From: Lysobacterales bacterium
GTDB lineage: Bacteria; Pseudomonadota; Gammaproteobacteria; Xanthomonadales; SZUA-5
Direction: 5' to 3'
Assembly (NCBI GenBank): GCA_024710675.1
Contig: JANJUH010000211.1
Location: 1 to 5,181, forward strand
DNA length: 5,181 bases
A program made the translations under genes and the position numbers. A model generated the notes under the pieces. The model was not told the origin of the DNA. It made no database searches and saw only the letters and a list, made by a program, of their open reading frames with translations. Position 1 is the stretch's first letter, and each line of letters opens with the position of its first letter. Shown piece by piece: positions 1-5,181 of this stretch.

Positions 1-160
1 CCGCGGGAAGGATGAACGAGGACACCCAGCCGGGGTGATATTGGCGCCACACTGCATGAGCGCGCTCTGCGCGCGATGGGCACCCGCACGACAGCGAGCG
101 CAGGCCAGCTGGCCGGCCGGGCTGCCTGCGCCATCAGGTGATCGCGCCCAGAGGGCGCTC
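1..160. other. Non-coding spacer downstream of tolA with GC-rich dyads
   Basis: No gene is supported here. On the minus strand this is the spacer after tolA, leading toward the expected but unseen tolB. It holds three dyads in a row: a 6-bp stem with a 3-nt loop (60-65 with 69-74), a longer imperfect inverted repeat (98-131), and the REP-like hairpin next to the tolA stop (144-158). A minus-strand reading frame opening at 134 stays open to the window edge. It has no hydrophobic signal peptide and does not look like TolB, so I do not call it. No T-rich run follows any of the hairpins, so a classical terminator is not supported. Confidence 0.6.
98..131. repeat. Imperfect inverted repeat in the tolA downstream spacer
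   Basis: The left arm (98-114) begins GCGCAGGCCAGC. The reverse complement of the right arm (115-131) begins GCGCAGGCAGCC, and both arms end in GGCC. They match apart from small offsets around the middle. The left arm also contains a perfect 12-bp palindrome, GGCCAGCTGGCC (103-114). It could fold in the tolA mRNA or be a decayed palindromic repeat beside the REP-like element. Its function is unknown. Confidence 0.5.
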
Positions 161-164
161 CTAC
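140..164 (-). repeat. REP-like palindrome with GTAG head, containing the tolA stop codon
   Basis: On the minus strand the sequence runs GTAG, GAG, then a hairpin GCGCCC-TCT-GGGCGC (158-144), then GATC. A GTAG-type tetranucleotide beside a short GC hairpin is the hallmark of REP sequences linked to REP-associated tyrosine transposases (RAYTs); that is family knowledge. The TAG of the head (163-161) is the stop codon of tolA, so the element abuts the coding region with no gap. A near copy (GAGCGCCCTC then GGGCGCGATC) lies at 5142-5161 on the plus strand. The family name is not verified by a genome-wide search. Confidence 0.65.
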
Positions 165-1021
165 TCCCCGTTGTACTCGAAAGTCAGCTCCAGCCGCGGG
201 TTGTAGACCGACTCGAAACCCTCGTACGGCAGCGGACTGGCGCGCTCGACGGCATCGAGGATCGAGCGCTGCACGATCTCGTCGGCATTGCAGGGCCGGC
301 CGATCGCAGCCGACATGACCTCCCCTCCCGGGATCTGGCGCACCTGGACGACGCAGCGGATGCCGACCGGCGTGCCGGCGGGGCGGCGCCAGCGCTGGCG
401 GATCACCTCACGCAGCAGCGCGGCGTACTGGCCGGCCAGTGAGTCCTCGCCACCAGCGACGCCAGGCCGCGGGTTGCCGACGGGCGCCGGCTCGGCGGAC
501 TGGTTGAGGATCTCCTGCGCGCGCTGGGCTTCCTGGCGCAGGCGTTCGGCCTCGGCGCGGCGGCGGTCCTCGAACTGTTGCTGGCGCTGACGCTCGAGTT
601 CGGCGGTCTGCGCGCGCGCACGCTCCTGCTCCCGACGCACTTCCTCGAGGCGGCGCTCCAGGTCCATCGCCGTGGTATCGGGTACCGAGGGCGGGATGAT
701 GCGCTGGTCGGTGACATCGTCCGGCGTCGCCTGGGGTGGCACCGGTGGCGGCGCGGGTTCGGGCTTGGGCTGCGGCTTCGGCGGTTCCGGCTTCGGCGGC
801 TCGGGTTTGGGCGGCGGCGGACGCGAGGGCGTCGGCCTGGCCGCTGGTTGGCCCAGGGTCATGTCGATCAGCACCGCGTCCAGGGTGTCGCCACTGGGCA
901 ACACCGGCTTCATCGGCCGATTGAACAGCAGGCCCGAGAACAGCATCACGCCGGCGATCAGGTGCACGCCGATCGCGTACAGGAAAGCCCGGGTCTGGTC
1001 GCGGGTGCTTTCCATCGCCAT
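161..1021 (-). CDS. tolA: TolA, periplasm-spanning Tol-Pal protein
   Basis: TolA links the TolQR motor in the inner membrane to TolB/Pal at the outer membrane and supports envelope constriction during division. The 286 residues show a short cytoplasmic N-terminus, one membrane segment (about 12-33), a Pro-Lys-Glu-rich stretch (about 63-100), a charged helical or coiled-coil stretch (about 118-172) and a C-terminal TolA/TonB-like domain (about 195-286). That domain carries two cysteines (223 and 244), placed like the disulfide pair of other TolA domains. At 286 residues it is much shorter than E. coli TolA (about 420); the central helical spanner is reduced and a TonB-like proline-rich stretch is present. 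It starts 3 nt after the tolR stop. A second in-frame ATG at 1015 (residue 3) is an equally possible start, and neither has a strong ribosome site. The stop codon lies in a REP-like element. The family call is secure from context and architecture. Confidence 0.92.
   Translation of the reverse strand: MAMESTRDQTRAFLYAIGVHLIAGVMLFSGLLFNRPMKPVLPSGDTLDAVLIDMTLGQPAARPTPSRPPPPKPEPPKPEPPKPQPKPEPAPPPVPPQATPDDVTDQRIIPPSVPDTTAMDLERRLEEVRREQERARAQTAELERQRQQQFEDRRRAEAERLRQEAQRAQEILNQSAEPAPVGNPRPGVAGGEDSLAGQYAALLREVIRQRWRRPAGTPVGIRCVVQVRQIPGGEVMSAAIGRPCNADEIVQRSILDAVERASPLPYEGFESVYNPRLELTFEYNGE
774..818 (-). repeat. 15-bp tandem repeat coding Pro-Lys-Pro-Glu units in tolA
   Basis: Three 15-bp units (774-788, 789-803, 804-818) sit side by side. 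The first two differ by two bases and the third is more diverged. They encode the repeated EPPKP pattern of the TolA proline-rich stretch. Such a repeat can change copy number by slippage, which would lengthen or shorten the periplasmic spanner by five residues per unit. Confidence 0.7.
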
Positions 1022-1024
1022 CGC

Positions 1025-1453
<429 letters not shown>

Positions 1454-1739
1454 CGGATTCTCGGTCTGGCAGCTCGCGCTGGGGCTTTGGTGGACTCAAC
1501 GTCCGGGGGCGAGCGTTGGGGTTCTTCGGACTGTGAAGAGCATTTTTGTCCGCAAAGAACGCAAAGGACGCGAAGAAGAGCAAAAGCCATTCAGGAGACT
1601 CGTCAGGCCCATGCCCCGGCGCGCAGAAGTGACCTCCAAGGCAGCCGCCGCTTCTCCCTTTGCGTCCTTTGCGTCCTTTGCGGACCAAAAGAGCTCTGAT
1701 CGGGAACGCACACGTTCACAGGGCGCGATCCGAGGCCGA
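1454..1739. other. 286-bp tolQ-tolR intergenic gap, mostly repeat element
   Basis: No gene is supported here. About 160 bp of the gap is the inverted-repeat element at 1537-1697. The remainder is about 40 bp next to tolQ and about 80 bp upstream of tolR. I looked for a sigma-70-like promoter driving tolR on the minus strand and found no pair of boxes with acceptable spacing. Reading frames through the gap give Cys/Leu-rich repeats that simply translate the 9-bp units. Since every other junction in this operon is 3 nt or an overlap, the gap is probably due to insertion of the element. Confidence 0.75.
1537..1697. repeat. Palindromic MITE-like element with 9-bp tandem units in its arms
   Basis: The left arm at 1548-1575 (starting GTCCGCAAAGAACGCAAAGG) and the right arm at 1658-1685 (ending CCTTTGCGGAC) are reverse complements at 26 of 28 positions. 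Each arm is built of 9-bp units: CTTTGCGTC repeated at 1658, 1667 and 1676, the last one altered. The similarity continues outward with small gaps through a T-rich stretch to AGAGC at both ends (1537-1541, and 1693-1697 on the minus strand). The interior of about 80 bp is not strongly symmetric. No open frame resembles a transposase, so any mobility would be non-autonomous. A trinucleotide TGA flanks each side, which is too short to count as a proven target duplication. From memory, CTTTGCGTC-type repeats recur in many bacterial genomes; I cannot name a family. Confidence 0.75.
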
Positions 1740-2420
1740 TCAGTGCTCATCGACATGCGCCTGGCGCTGCAGGATCGCGCTGAACTCTTCCTGGAAGGTG
1801 TCGTAGCGCGATTCGATGCGCTCGACCGCATTCGAGAAGCGGTTGTAGAAGATCACCGCCGGGATCGCCGCGAACAGGCCCATCGCGGTGGCGATCAATG
1901 CTTCGGAGATGCCCGGGGCGACCATCGCGATGGTCGCTTCCTTGACGCTGGCAAGTCCGTGGAAAGCGACCATGATGCCCCACACGGTCCCGAACAGGCC
2001 GACGTAGGGGCTGATCGAGCCGACGGTGGCGAGGTTGTTGAGGTGCTGCTCGAGACGGTCGACCTCGCGCATCAGCGTCACCCGCATCGCGCGCTGGCTG
2101 CCCTCGATCAGCGTGCGACCGTCGATCTGGCGGCGCTGGCGCAAGCGCGCGAATTCGCGGAAGCCGGCTTCGAACAGTCCGGCCAGACCATCGTTGCCAC
2201 CCTTCTGGCTGACCTCACGATAGAGCTGGGCGAGATCGGCGCCGGACCAGAAGCGCTCCTCGAAGGCATCGGCCTCCTTCAGCGCGCGGCTGATCACCGC
2301 TTTCTTGCGGAAGATGATCCACCACGACCAGATCGAGGCACCGACCAGCAGCGCCATCACCACCTGCACCGGCAGGCTGGCCTCGAGGATCAGTTCCAGA
2401 AGATTCAGGTCTTGGGTCAC
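1740..2420 (-). CDS. tolQ: TolQ, MotA/TolQ/ExbB proton-channel protein
   Basis: TolQ forms the pentameric inner-membrane channel around TolR and turns proton flow into movement of TolA. The 226 residues show three membrane segments (about 15-37, 133-157 and 168-192) with a cytoplasmic loop between the first and second. Signature stretches are DAFEERFWSG (51-60), ISPYVGLFGTVWGIM (136-150) and EALIATAMGLFAAIPAV (173-189). Thr145 and Thr178 fall at the positions of the conserved channel threonines of E. coli TolQ. The length matches the family. The start is GTG and overlaps the ybgC TGA (GTGA); a GGAG lies 8 nt upstream inside ybgC, so translation is probably coupled to ybgC. The family's MTQDLNLLEL-type opening supports this start. 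tolR follows only after a repeat-filled 286-bp gap. Confidence 0.96.
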   Translation of the reverse strand: MTQDLNLLELILEASLPVQVVMALLVGASIWSWWIIFRKKAVISRALKEADAFEERFWSGADLAQLYREVSQKGGNDGLAGLFEAGFREFARLRQRRQIDGRTLIEGSQRAMRVTLMREVDRLEQHLNNLATVGSISPYVGLFGTVWGIMVAFHGLASVKEATIAMVAPGISEALIATAMGLFAAIPAVIFYNRFSNAVERIESRYDTFQEEFSAILQRQAHVDEH

Positions 2421-2842
2421 GAACGGATCTCCGCCAGCAGTTCATCGGGAATGGGAATCGGCCGGAAGGCCCCGGCGTCGAGGCAGGCCACCTCGACCTC
2501 GGCGCGACACAACTCGGCGCCGCCGCGCACATCGGTGATGCGCTGGGCGACGGCGAAGCTTGCACGCCGGCAGTTGAGCAGACGCACGTCGATTTCGAGC
2601 AGGTCGTCGAGGCGCGCCGGTTTCAGGAACTCGAGCTTCATCGCATAGATTGCGAAGACCAGCCCCTTGCTGCGCATCAGCGCGTACTGGTCGAAGCCCT
2701 TGGCGCGCAGCCATTCGGTGCGCGCACGCTCCAGAAAGCGCAGGTAGTTGGCGTGATAGACCACCCCACCACCATCGGTGTCTTCCCAGTAGACCCGCGC
2801 GTTCCAGGTGAAGGGACGCTGCCGTGCGCTGCGCTCAGGCAT
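2417..2842 (-). CDS. ybgC: YbgC, Tol-Pal-associated acyl-CoA thioesterase
   Basis: YbgC is a cytoplasmic hotdog-fold thioesterase that hydrolyses acyl-CoA (short-chain acyl-CoA in some homologues). It is nearly always encoded with tolQRA, where its exact role is unsettled. With the chosen start it has 141 residues. The catalytic signature RVYWEDTDGGGVVYHANYL spans about residues 16-34, and Asp23 is the second Asp of EDTD and the likely catalytic residue. It is followed by the RFLERARTEWL helix. The start is ATG at 2842, which overlaps the ruvB stop by 8 nt and has a GGAGA 6 nt upstream. A GTG at 2866 would add eight residues but lacks this support. The gene ends in a 4-nt overlap with tolQ. 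Confidence 0.94.
   Translation of the reverse strand: MPERSARQRPFTWNARVYWEDTDGGGVVYHANYLRFLERARTEWLRAKGFDQYALMRSKGLVFAIYAMKLEFLKPARLDDLLEIDVRLLNCRRASFAVAQRITDVRGGAELCRAEVEVACLDAGAFRPIPIPDELLAEIRS
2429..2432 (-). promoter_or_regulatory. Ribosome binding site of tolQ inside ybgC
   Basis: GGAG on the minus strand lies 8 nt before the GTG start of tolQ, within the 3' end of ybgC. It supports use of the GTG that overlaps the ybgC stop codon. Confidence 0.55.
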
Positions 2843-3884
2843 CGCCGTCTCCGCTGAACAGATCACCGGCCAACTCGGGCCGCTTCGGGGGCGTCAGGCC
2901 GAGGTGCAGCCAGGCCCGGCGGGTGACGATGCGCCCGCGTGCGGTGCGCATCAGGTAGCCCTGCTGGATCAGGTAGGGCTCGATGACGTCCTCGATGGTG
3001 CCGCGCTCTTCGCTCAGCGCCGCCGCCAGGCTGTCGACCCCGACCGGGCCGCCGTCGAAGTGCTCGATCATCAGGCCGAGCAGGCGCCGGTCGAGCGCAT
3101 CCATGCCCTCGGGATCGACTTTCAGCATGTCCATCGCCGCGGCGGCGGCCTCGCGGGTGATGGTGCCGCCGGCCTTGATCTCGGCATAGTCACGCGCACG
3201 CCGGAGCAGGCGGTTGGCGATGCGCGGGGTGCCGCGCGATCGTCGCGCGATCTCGTGCGCGCCCTCGGGCTCGCAGGGAATGCCGAGGATGCCGGCCGAT
3301 CGGCTCACGATGTGGGCGAGCTCGGCGACGGTGTAGAACTCGAGGCGCTGGACGATGCCGAAGCGGTCGCGCAAGGGCGCGGTCAGCAGCCCGGCGCGGG
3401 TGGTCGCGCCGATCAGCGTGAAGGGCGGCAGGTCGAGCTTGATCGAGCGCGCCGACGGGCCCTCGCCGATCATGATGTCGATCTGGAAGTCCTCGAGCGC
3501 CGGGTACAGCACTTCCTCGACCACCGGCGACAGGCGATGGATCTCGTCGACGAAGAGCACGTCGCGCGGCTGCAGGTTGGTCAGCAGGGCGGCAAGGTCG
3601 CCGGGTCGCTCCAGTACCGGGCCCGAGGTCTGGCGCAGGTTGACCCCGAGCTCGTTGGCGATGACATGCGAGAGCGTGGTCTTGCCGAGGCCGGGCGGAC
3701 CGAAGATCAGCACATGATCGAGCGCCTGGCCGCGCCGGCGCGCGGCCTCAATGTAGATCGCCAGTTGCTCGCGCACGGCGACCTGACCGAGATACTCGGC
3801 AAGCCGGCGCGGCCGGATGCTGGATTCGATCGCTTCCTCTTCGCGCGAGGAGGCGGCCGATACGATGCGGGTCTCGGTGGACAT
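2835..3884 (-). CDS. ruvB: RuvB, Holliday junction branch-migration ATPase
   Basis: RuvB is the hexameric AAA+ motor that, with RuvA, drives branch migration of Holliday junctions. The chosen frame gives 349 residues, normal for the family. Visible motifs: the N-terminal SIRPRRLAEYLGQ segment (23-35), Walker A GPPGLGKT (62-69), Walker B with DEIH (113-116), sensor 1 GATT (159-162), the LRDRFG arginine-finger region (171-176), sensor 2 GTPRIANRLLRR (218-229) and the C-terminal winged helix with RGTIEDVIEPYLIQQGYL (294-311). The frame stays open back to 4016, but the extra 44 residues are low-complexity and unlike RuvB. The ATG at 3884 (MSTETRIVSAASSREEE) matches family N-termini, although its upstream ribosome site is weak. 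ruvA is not next to it; an arginase gene is divergent instead. A plausible promoter lies at 3918-3946. Confidence 0.97.
   Translation of the reverse strand: MSTETRIVSAASSREEEAIESSIRPRRLAEYLGQVAVREQLAIYIEAARRRGQALDHVLIFGPPGLGKTTLSHVIANELGVNLRQTSGPVLERPGDLAALLTNLQPRDVLFVDEIHRLSPVVEEVLYPALEDFQIDIMIGEGPSARSIKLDLPPFTLIGATTRAGLLTAPLRDRFGIVQRLEFYTVAELAHIVSRSAGILGIPCEPEGAHEIARRSRGTPRIANRLLRRARDYAEIKAGGTITREAAAAAMDMLKVDPEGMDALDRRLLGLMIEHFDGGPVGVDSLAAALSEERGTIEDVIEPYLIQQGYLMRTARGRIVTRRAWLHLGLTPPKRPELAGDLFSGDGDA
2848..2852 (-). promoter_or_regulatory. Ribosome binding site of ybgC inside ruvB
   Basis: GGAGA on the minus strand ends 6 nt before the ATG at 2842. It lies within the last codons of ruvB and favours this ATG over the upstream GTG at 2866. 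The arrangement suggests translational coupling between ruvB and ybgC. Confidence 0.6.
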
Positions 3885-3917
3885 GCGCTCTGGGCTGGCG
3901 CAGGAGGCGCCTTGTTG

Positions 3918-3946
3918 ATTCTGAACGAGTGGACCCGGCGGGCCAA
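3918..3946 (-). promoter_or_regulatory. Candidate sigma-70 promoter for ruvB
   Basis: On the minus strand TTGGCC (3946-3941) and CAGAAT (3923-3918) are 17 nt apart; each matches the sigma-70 consensus at four of six positions. A transcript would start near 3911, giving a leader of about 27 nt before the ruvB ATG. The -35 box lies inside the left arm of the dyad at 3930-3969. This is a sequence match only. Confidence 0.4.
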
Positions 3947-3969
3947 GCGCAGCTTGCCCGTCGGTTCCA
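3930..3969. repeat. Imperfect dyad in the ruvB/arginase divergent spacer
   Basis: The left arm (3930-3948) starts TGGACCCGGCGGG and ends CAAGC. The right arm (3952-3969) reads as its reverse complement with two mismatches and one extra base, around a 3-nt centre GCA. Sixteen of 19 positions match. The dyad sits in the middle of the 131-bp spacer between divergent start codons and overlaps both candidate -35 boxes. It could be an operator for a dimeric regulator, an RNA hairpin, or another palindromic repeat. I do not recognise the motif. Confidence 0.65.
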
Positions 3970-3981
3970 TCCGCGTTTAGG
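3954..3981 (+). promoter_or_regulatory. Weak candidate promoter for the arginase gene
   Basis: TTGCCC (3954-3959) and TTTAGG (3976-3981) are 16 nt apart. The -35 matches consensus at four of six positions and the -10 at only three. It would give a leader of about 25-30 nt before the ATG at 4016. The -35 lies in the right arm of the dyad, mirroring the ruvB promoter. The -10 is poor, so confidence is low. Confidence 0.22.
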
Positions 3982-4015
3982 CTGCGCACCCTTGCATATG
4001 AAGTGAATACGCGCA

Positions 4016-4942
4016 ATGAGCAGCCGAGCGATCAGCCTGATCGGGGCGCCCACCGATGTCGGCGCCGCCCACCGTGGCGCCTCGATGGGCCCGGAAGCCC
4101 TGCGTGTTGCCGGCCTGCGCGAGGCGCTGATCGCGCGTGGCCTGCAGGTCGAGGATCGCGGCAACCTGGCCGGCCCGATGAACCCGATCCAGCCGCCCGA
4201 CGGCGGCTATCGGCATCTCGAAGAGGTGGTCGCGTGGAATCGCGCGGTATGTGACGCGGTCGGGCGCACGCTGGGCGATGGCCGGCTGCCCATCCTGCTC
4301 GGCGGCGACCATTCGCTGGCGATGGGCTCGATCGCTGCCGTCGCCGCCCACTGCCGGCGCACCGGCAAGCGCCTGCGCGTGATCTGGCTCGATGCCCATG
4401 CCGATTTCAACACCAGCGAGATCACGCCCTCGGGCAACCTGCACGGCATGCCGGTGGCCTGCCTGTTCGGCATCGGGCCGCAAGAACTGACCCACCTCGC
4501 CGGCTTCGCCCCGGCGCTGGCGCGCGAGGAACTGCACCAGATCGGCATCCGATCGGTCGATGCGGGCGAACGTGAACTCGTTCACGAACATGGCCTGTCG
4601 ATCTTCGACATGCGCTATGTCGACGAGTACGGCATCCGCCGGGCGATTCGCGAGGCGCTGTCGGACGTGGATGCGGACACCCACGTGCACGTCAGTTTCG
4701 ACGTCGATTTCCTCGACCCCGAGATCGCCCCCGGCGTCGGCACCACCGTGCCCGGCGGGCCGAACTACCGCGAGGCGCACCTCGTGATGGAGATGATCGC
4801 CGACACCGGCTGCCTGGGCTCGCTCGACATCGTCGAGCTGAACCCGGCAGTCGACCACCACAACCGCACCGCGCGGCTGGCGGTCGACCTGGTCGAGAGC
4901 CTGTTCGGCAAGTCGACGCTGATGCGGCCGCGCGGGCGTTGA
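4016..4942 (+). CDS. rocF: Arginase (arginine to ornithine and urea)
   Basis: This is a cytoplasmic manganese enzyme of the ureohydrolase family that splits L-arginine into L-ornithine and urea. The 308 residues are typical in length. The likely metal ligands are all present: His99 in GGDHS (96-100), Asp126, His128 and Asp130 in WLDAHADFNT (124-133), and Asp229 and Asp231 in SFDVDFLDP (227-235). The loop NTSEITPSGNLHGMP (132-146) and Glu274 in ELNP favour arginase over agmatinase or formiminoglutamase. One variation is GTTVPGG (242-248), where the family often has GTPxxGG. The start ATG at 4016 gives the usual SLIGAPTDVGA opening; upstream there is only a weak GAAGTGA. The gene is divergent from ruvB and is not followed by another gene for at least 239 bp. 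The symbol rocF is by family; argI would also be acceptable. Confidence 0.92.
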   Translation: MSSRAISLIGAPTDVGAAHRGASMGPEALRVAGLREALIARGLQVEDRGNLAGPMNPIQPPDGGYRHLEEVVAWNRAVCDAVGRTLGDGRLPILLGGDHSLAMGSIAAVAAHCRRTGKRLRVIWLDAHADFNTSEITPSGNLHGMPVACLFGIGPQELTHLAGFAPALAREELHQIGIRSVDAGERELVHEHGLSIFDMRYVDEYGIRRAIREALSDVDADTHVHVSFDVDFLDPEIAPGVGTTVPGGPNYREAHLVMEMIADTGCLGSLDIVELNPAVDHHNRTARLAVDLVESLFGKSTLMRPRGR

Positions 4943-5013
4943 GGGCGCGAGACCCTCGTAGGAGTCCTGGTCGCCCCTTTCGGTGCGCTTATTCGCGCAT
5001 CGAACACTGGACT

Positions 5014-5083
5014 GGGGGCAAGGGGCGGGGGATCAGGTTAGAGTCGCGGTCGGCTCGTGCCGCTCGATCAACCCCCTGCCCCC
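5014..5083. repeat. G-rich/C-rich imperfect inverted repeat
   Basis: The left arm (5014-5034) runs GGGGGCAAGGGG and ends GGATC. The reverse complement of the right arm (5066-5083) is GGGGGCAGGGGGTTGATC, so the arms match with a few gaps and share both ends. The inner 31 bp contain a further small GCGG/CCGC pair. The C-rich side continues as CCTTTCCCATGCCCC to about 5096. It may be a palindromic intergenic repeat, and the G-runs could also form a four-stranded structure. No T-run marks it as a terminator. Confidence 0.5.
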
Positions 5084-5141
5084 TTTCCCATGCCCCTTCT
5101 ACGATGGCAATCAAATCAGTGCGTTATGGCATGTTCGGTGA

Positions 5142-5161
5142 GAGCGCCCTCGGGCGCGATC
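5142..5161 (+). repeat. REP-like hairpin, second copy
   Basis: GAGCGCCCTC followed directly by GGGCGCGATC matches the minus-strand element at the tolA stop except for two missing loop bases. The stem is GCGCCC (5144-5149) with GGGCGC (5152-5157). The preceding bases are GTGA rather than GTAG, so the head is altered. The two copies suggest a dispersed family in this genome. Confidence 0.55.
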
Positions 5162-5181
5162 GGGCTCGCCGCAGACCCTTT

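Larger units (their letters stand above)
4943..5181. other. Non-coding region downstream of arginase
   Basis: No gene is supported here. Just after the arginase stop, GAGGG (4941-4945) and CCCTC (4953-4957) could form a weak 5-bp stem; no T-run follows, so I do not call a terminator. GTAGGAG at 4958-4964 matches the head of the REP-like element at the tolA end but lacks its hairpin, so it may be a decayed copy. A G-rich inverted repeat (5014-5083) and a second REP-like hairpin (5142-5161) follow. A frame from ATG 5104 is open to the window edge, but it runs through the REP-like repeat and has no ribosome site. Confidence 0.6.

Noticed and set aside
1..134. Minus-strand frame from ATG 134 as a possible tolB start
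   Set aside because: TolB should begin with a hydrophobic signal peptide; this frame is Arg/Ala/Pro-rich with no such segment.
1548..1685. CRISPR-like array
   Set aside because: The repeat units are 9 bp, contiguous and in inverted arms, with no spacers of regular length.
2808..3980. Plus-strand open frame of 390 codons opposite ruvB
   Set aside because: Antisense shadow of a clear RuvB. The composition (Arg/Ala/Gly/Asp-rich, no domain pattern) is typical of such shadows.
3997..4009. Possible ArgR half-sites (TATGAA, TGAATA) upstream of arginase
   Set aside because: The two halves are in direct rather than inverted orientation and lack the A/T-rich centre of an ARG box; chance similarity is likely.
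3884..4016. N-terminal extension of RuvB back to 4016
   Set aside because: The 44 extra residues are unlike RuvB, cross the dyad and candidate promoter, and overlap the arginase start; the internal ATG at 3884 gives the family-standard N-terminus.
3977..4861. Minus-strand open frame of 294 codons opposite arginase
   Set aside because: It is antisense to a gene with complete arginase metal-binding motifs. Long antisense frames are common in GC-rich genes, and its translation matches no family I recognise.
5104..5181. Open frame from ATG 5104 to the window edge
   Set aside because: It has no ribosome site, reads through the REP-like hairpin, and is too short to judge. It could only be rescued by sequence beyond the window.

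Overview
The window is a chromosomal segment from a high-GC gammaproteobacterium. The gene order ruvB-ybgC-tolQ-tolR-tolA, the wording of the proteins, and REP-like hairpins with a GTAG-type head point to the Xanthomonadales (Xanthomonas/Lysobacter/Rhodanobacteraceae). That placement is inferred from remembered family sequences; no search was run.

Layout. Bases 1-160 are non-coding, lie downstream of tolA, and are packed with GC-rich dyads. From 161 to 3884 five genes run on the minus strand, read right to left: ruvB (Holliday junction motor), ybgC (acyl-CoA thioesterase of the Tol-Pal cluster), tolQ, tolR and tolA (inner-membrane Tol energy-transducing machine). tolB and pal would be expected further left, outside the window. 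ruvB/ybgC overlap by 8 nt, ybgC/tolQ by 4 nt, and tolR/tolA are 3 nt apart, so this is a tightly coupled operon. The exception is the 286-bp tolQ-tolR gap, which holds a palindromic repeat element of about 160 bp built from 9-bp units. From 4016 to 4942 an arginase gene runs on the plus strand, divergent from ruvB. The 131-bp spacer between them has an imperfect dyad whose two arms could each supply a -35 box for back-to-back promoters. Bases 4943-5181 are non-coding, with a G-rich inverted repeat and a second copy of the REP-like hairpin.

How the genes work together. TolQ and TolR form a proton-driven motor that acts on TolA, which reaches through the periplasm toward TolB-Pal to keep the outer membrane constricted at division. 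YbgC is the usual cytoplasmic companion. RuvB is a housekeeping recombination protein that commonly sits upstream of this cluster. The arginase is functionally separate (arginine to ornithine and urea).

I see no undescribed gene system here. All six genes belong to well-known families. The points worth a second look are non-coding: the repeat element inside the tol operon, a REP-like element that contains the tolA stop codon, and the symmetric divergent promoter region.
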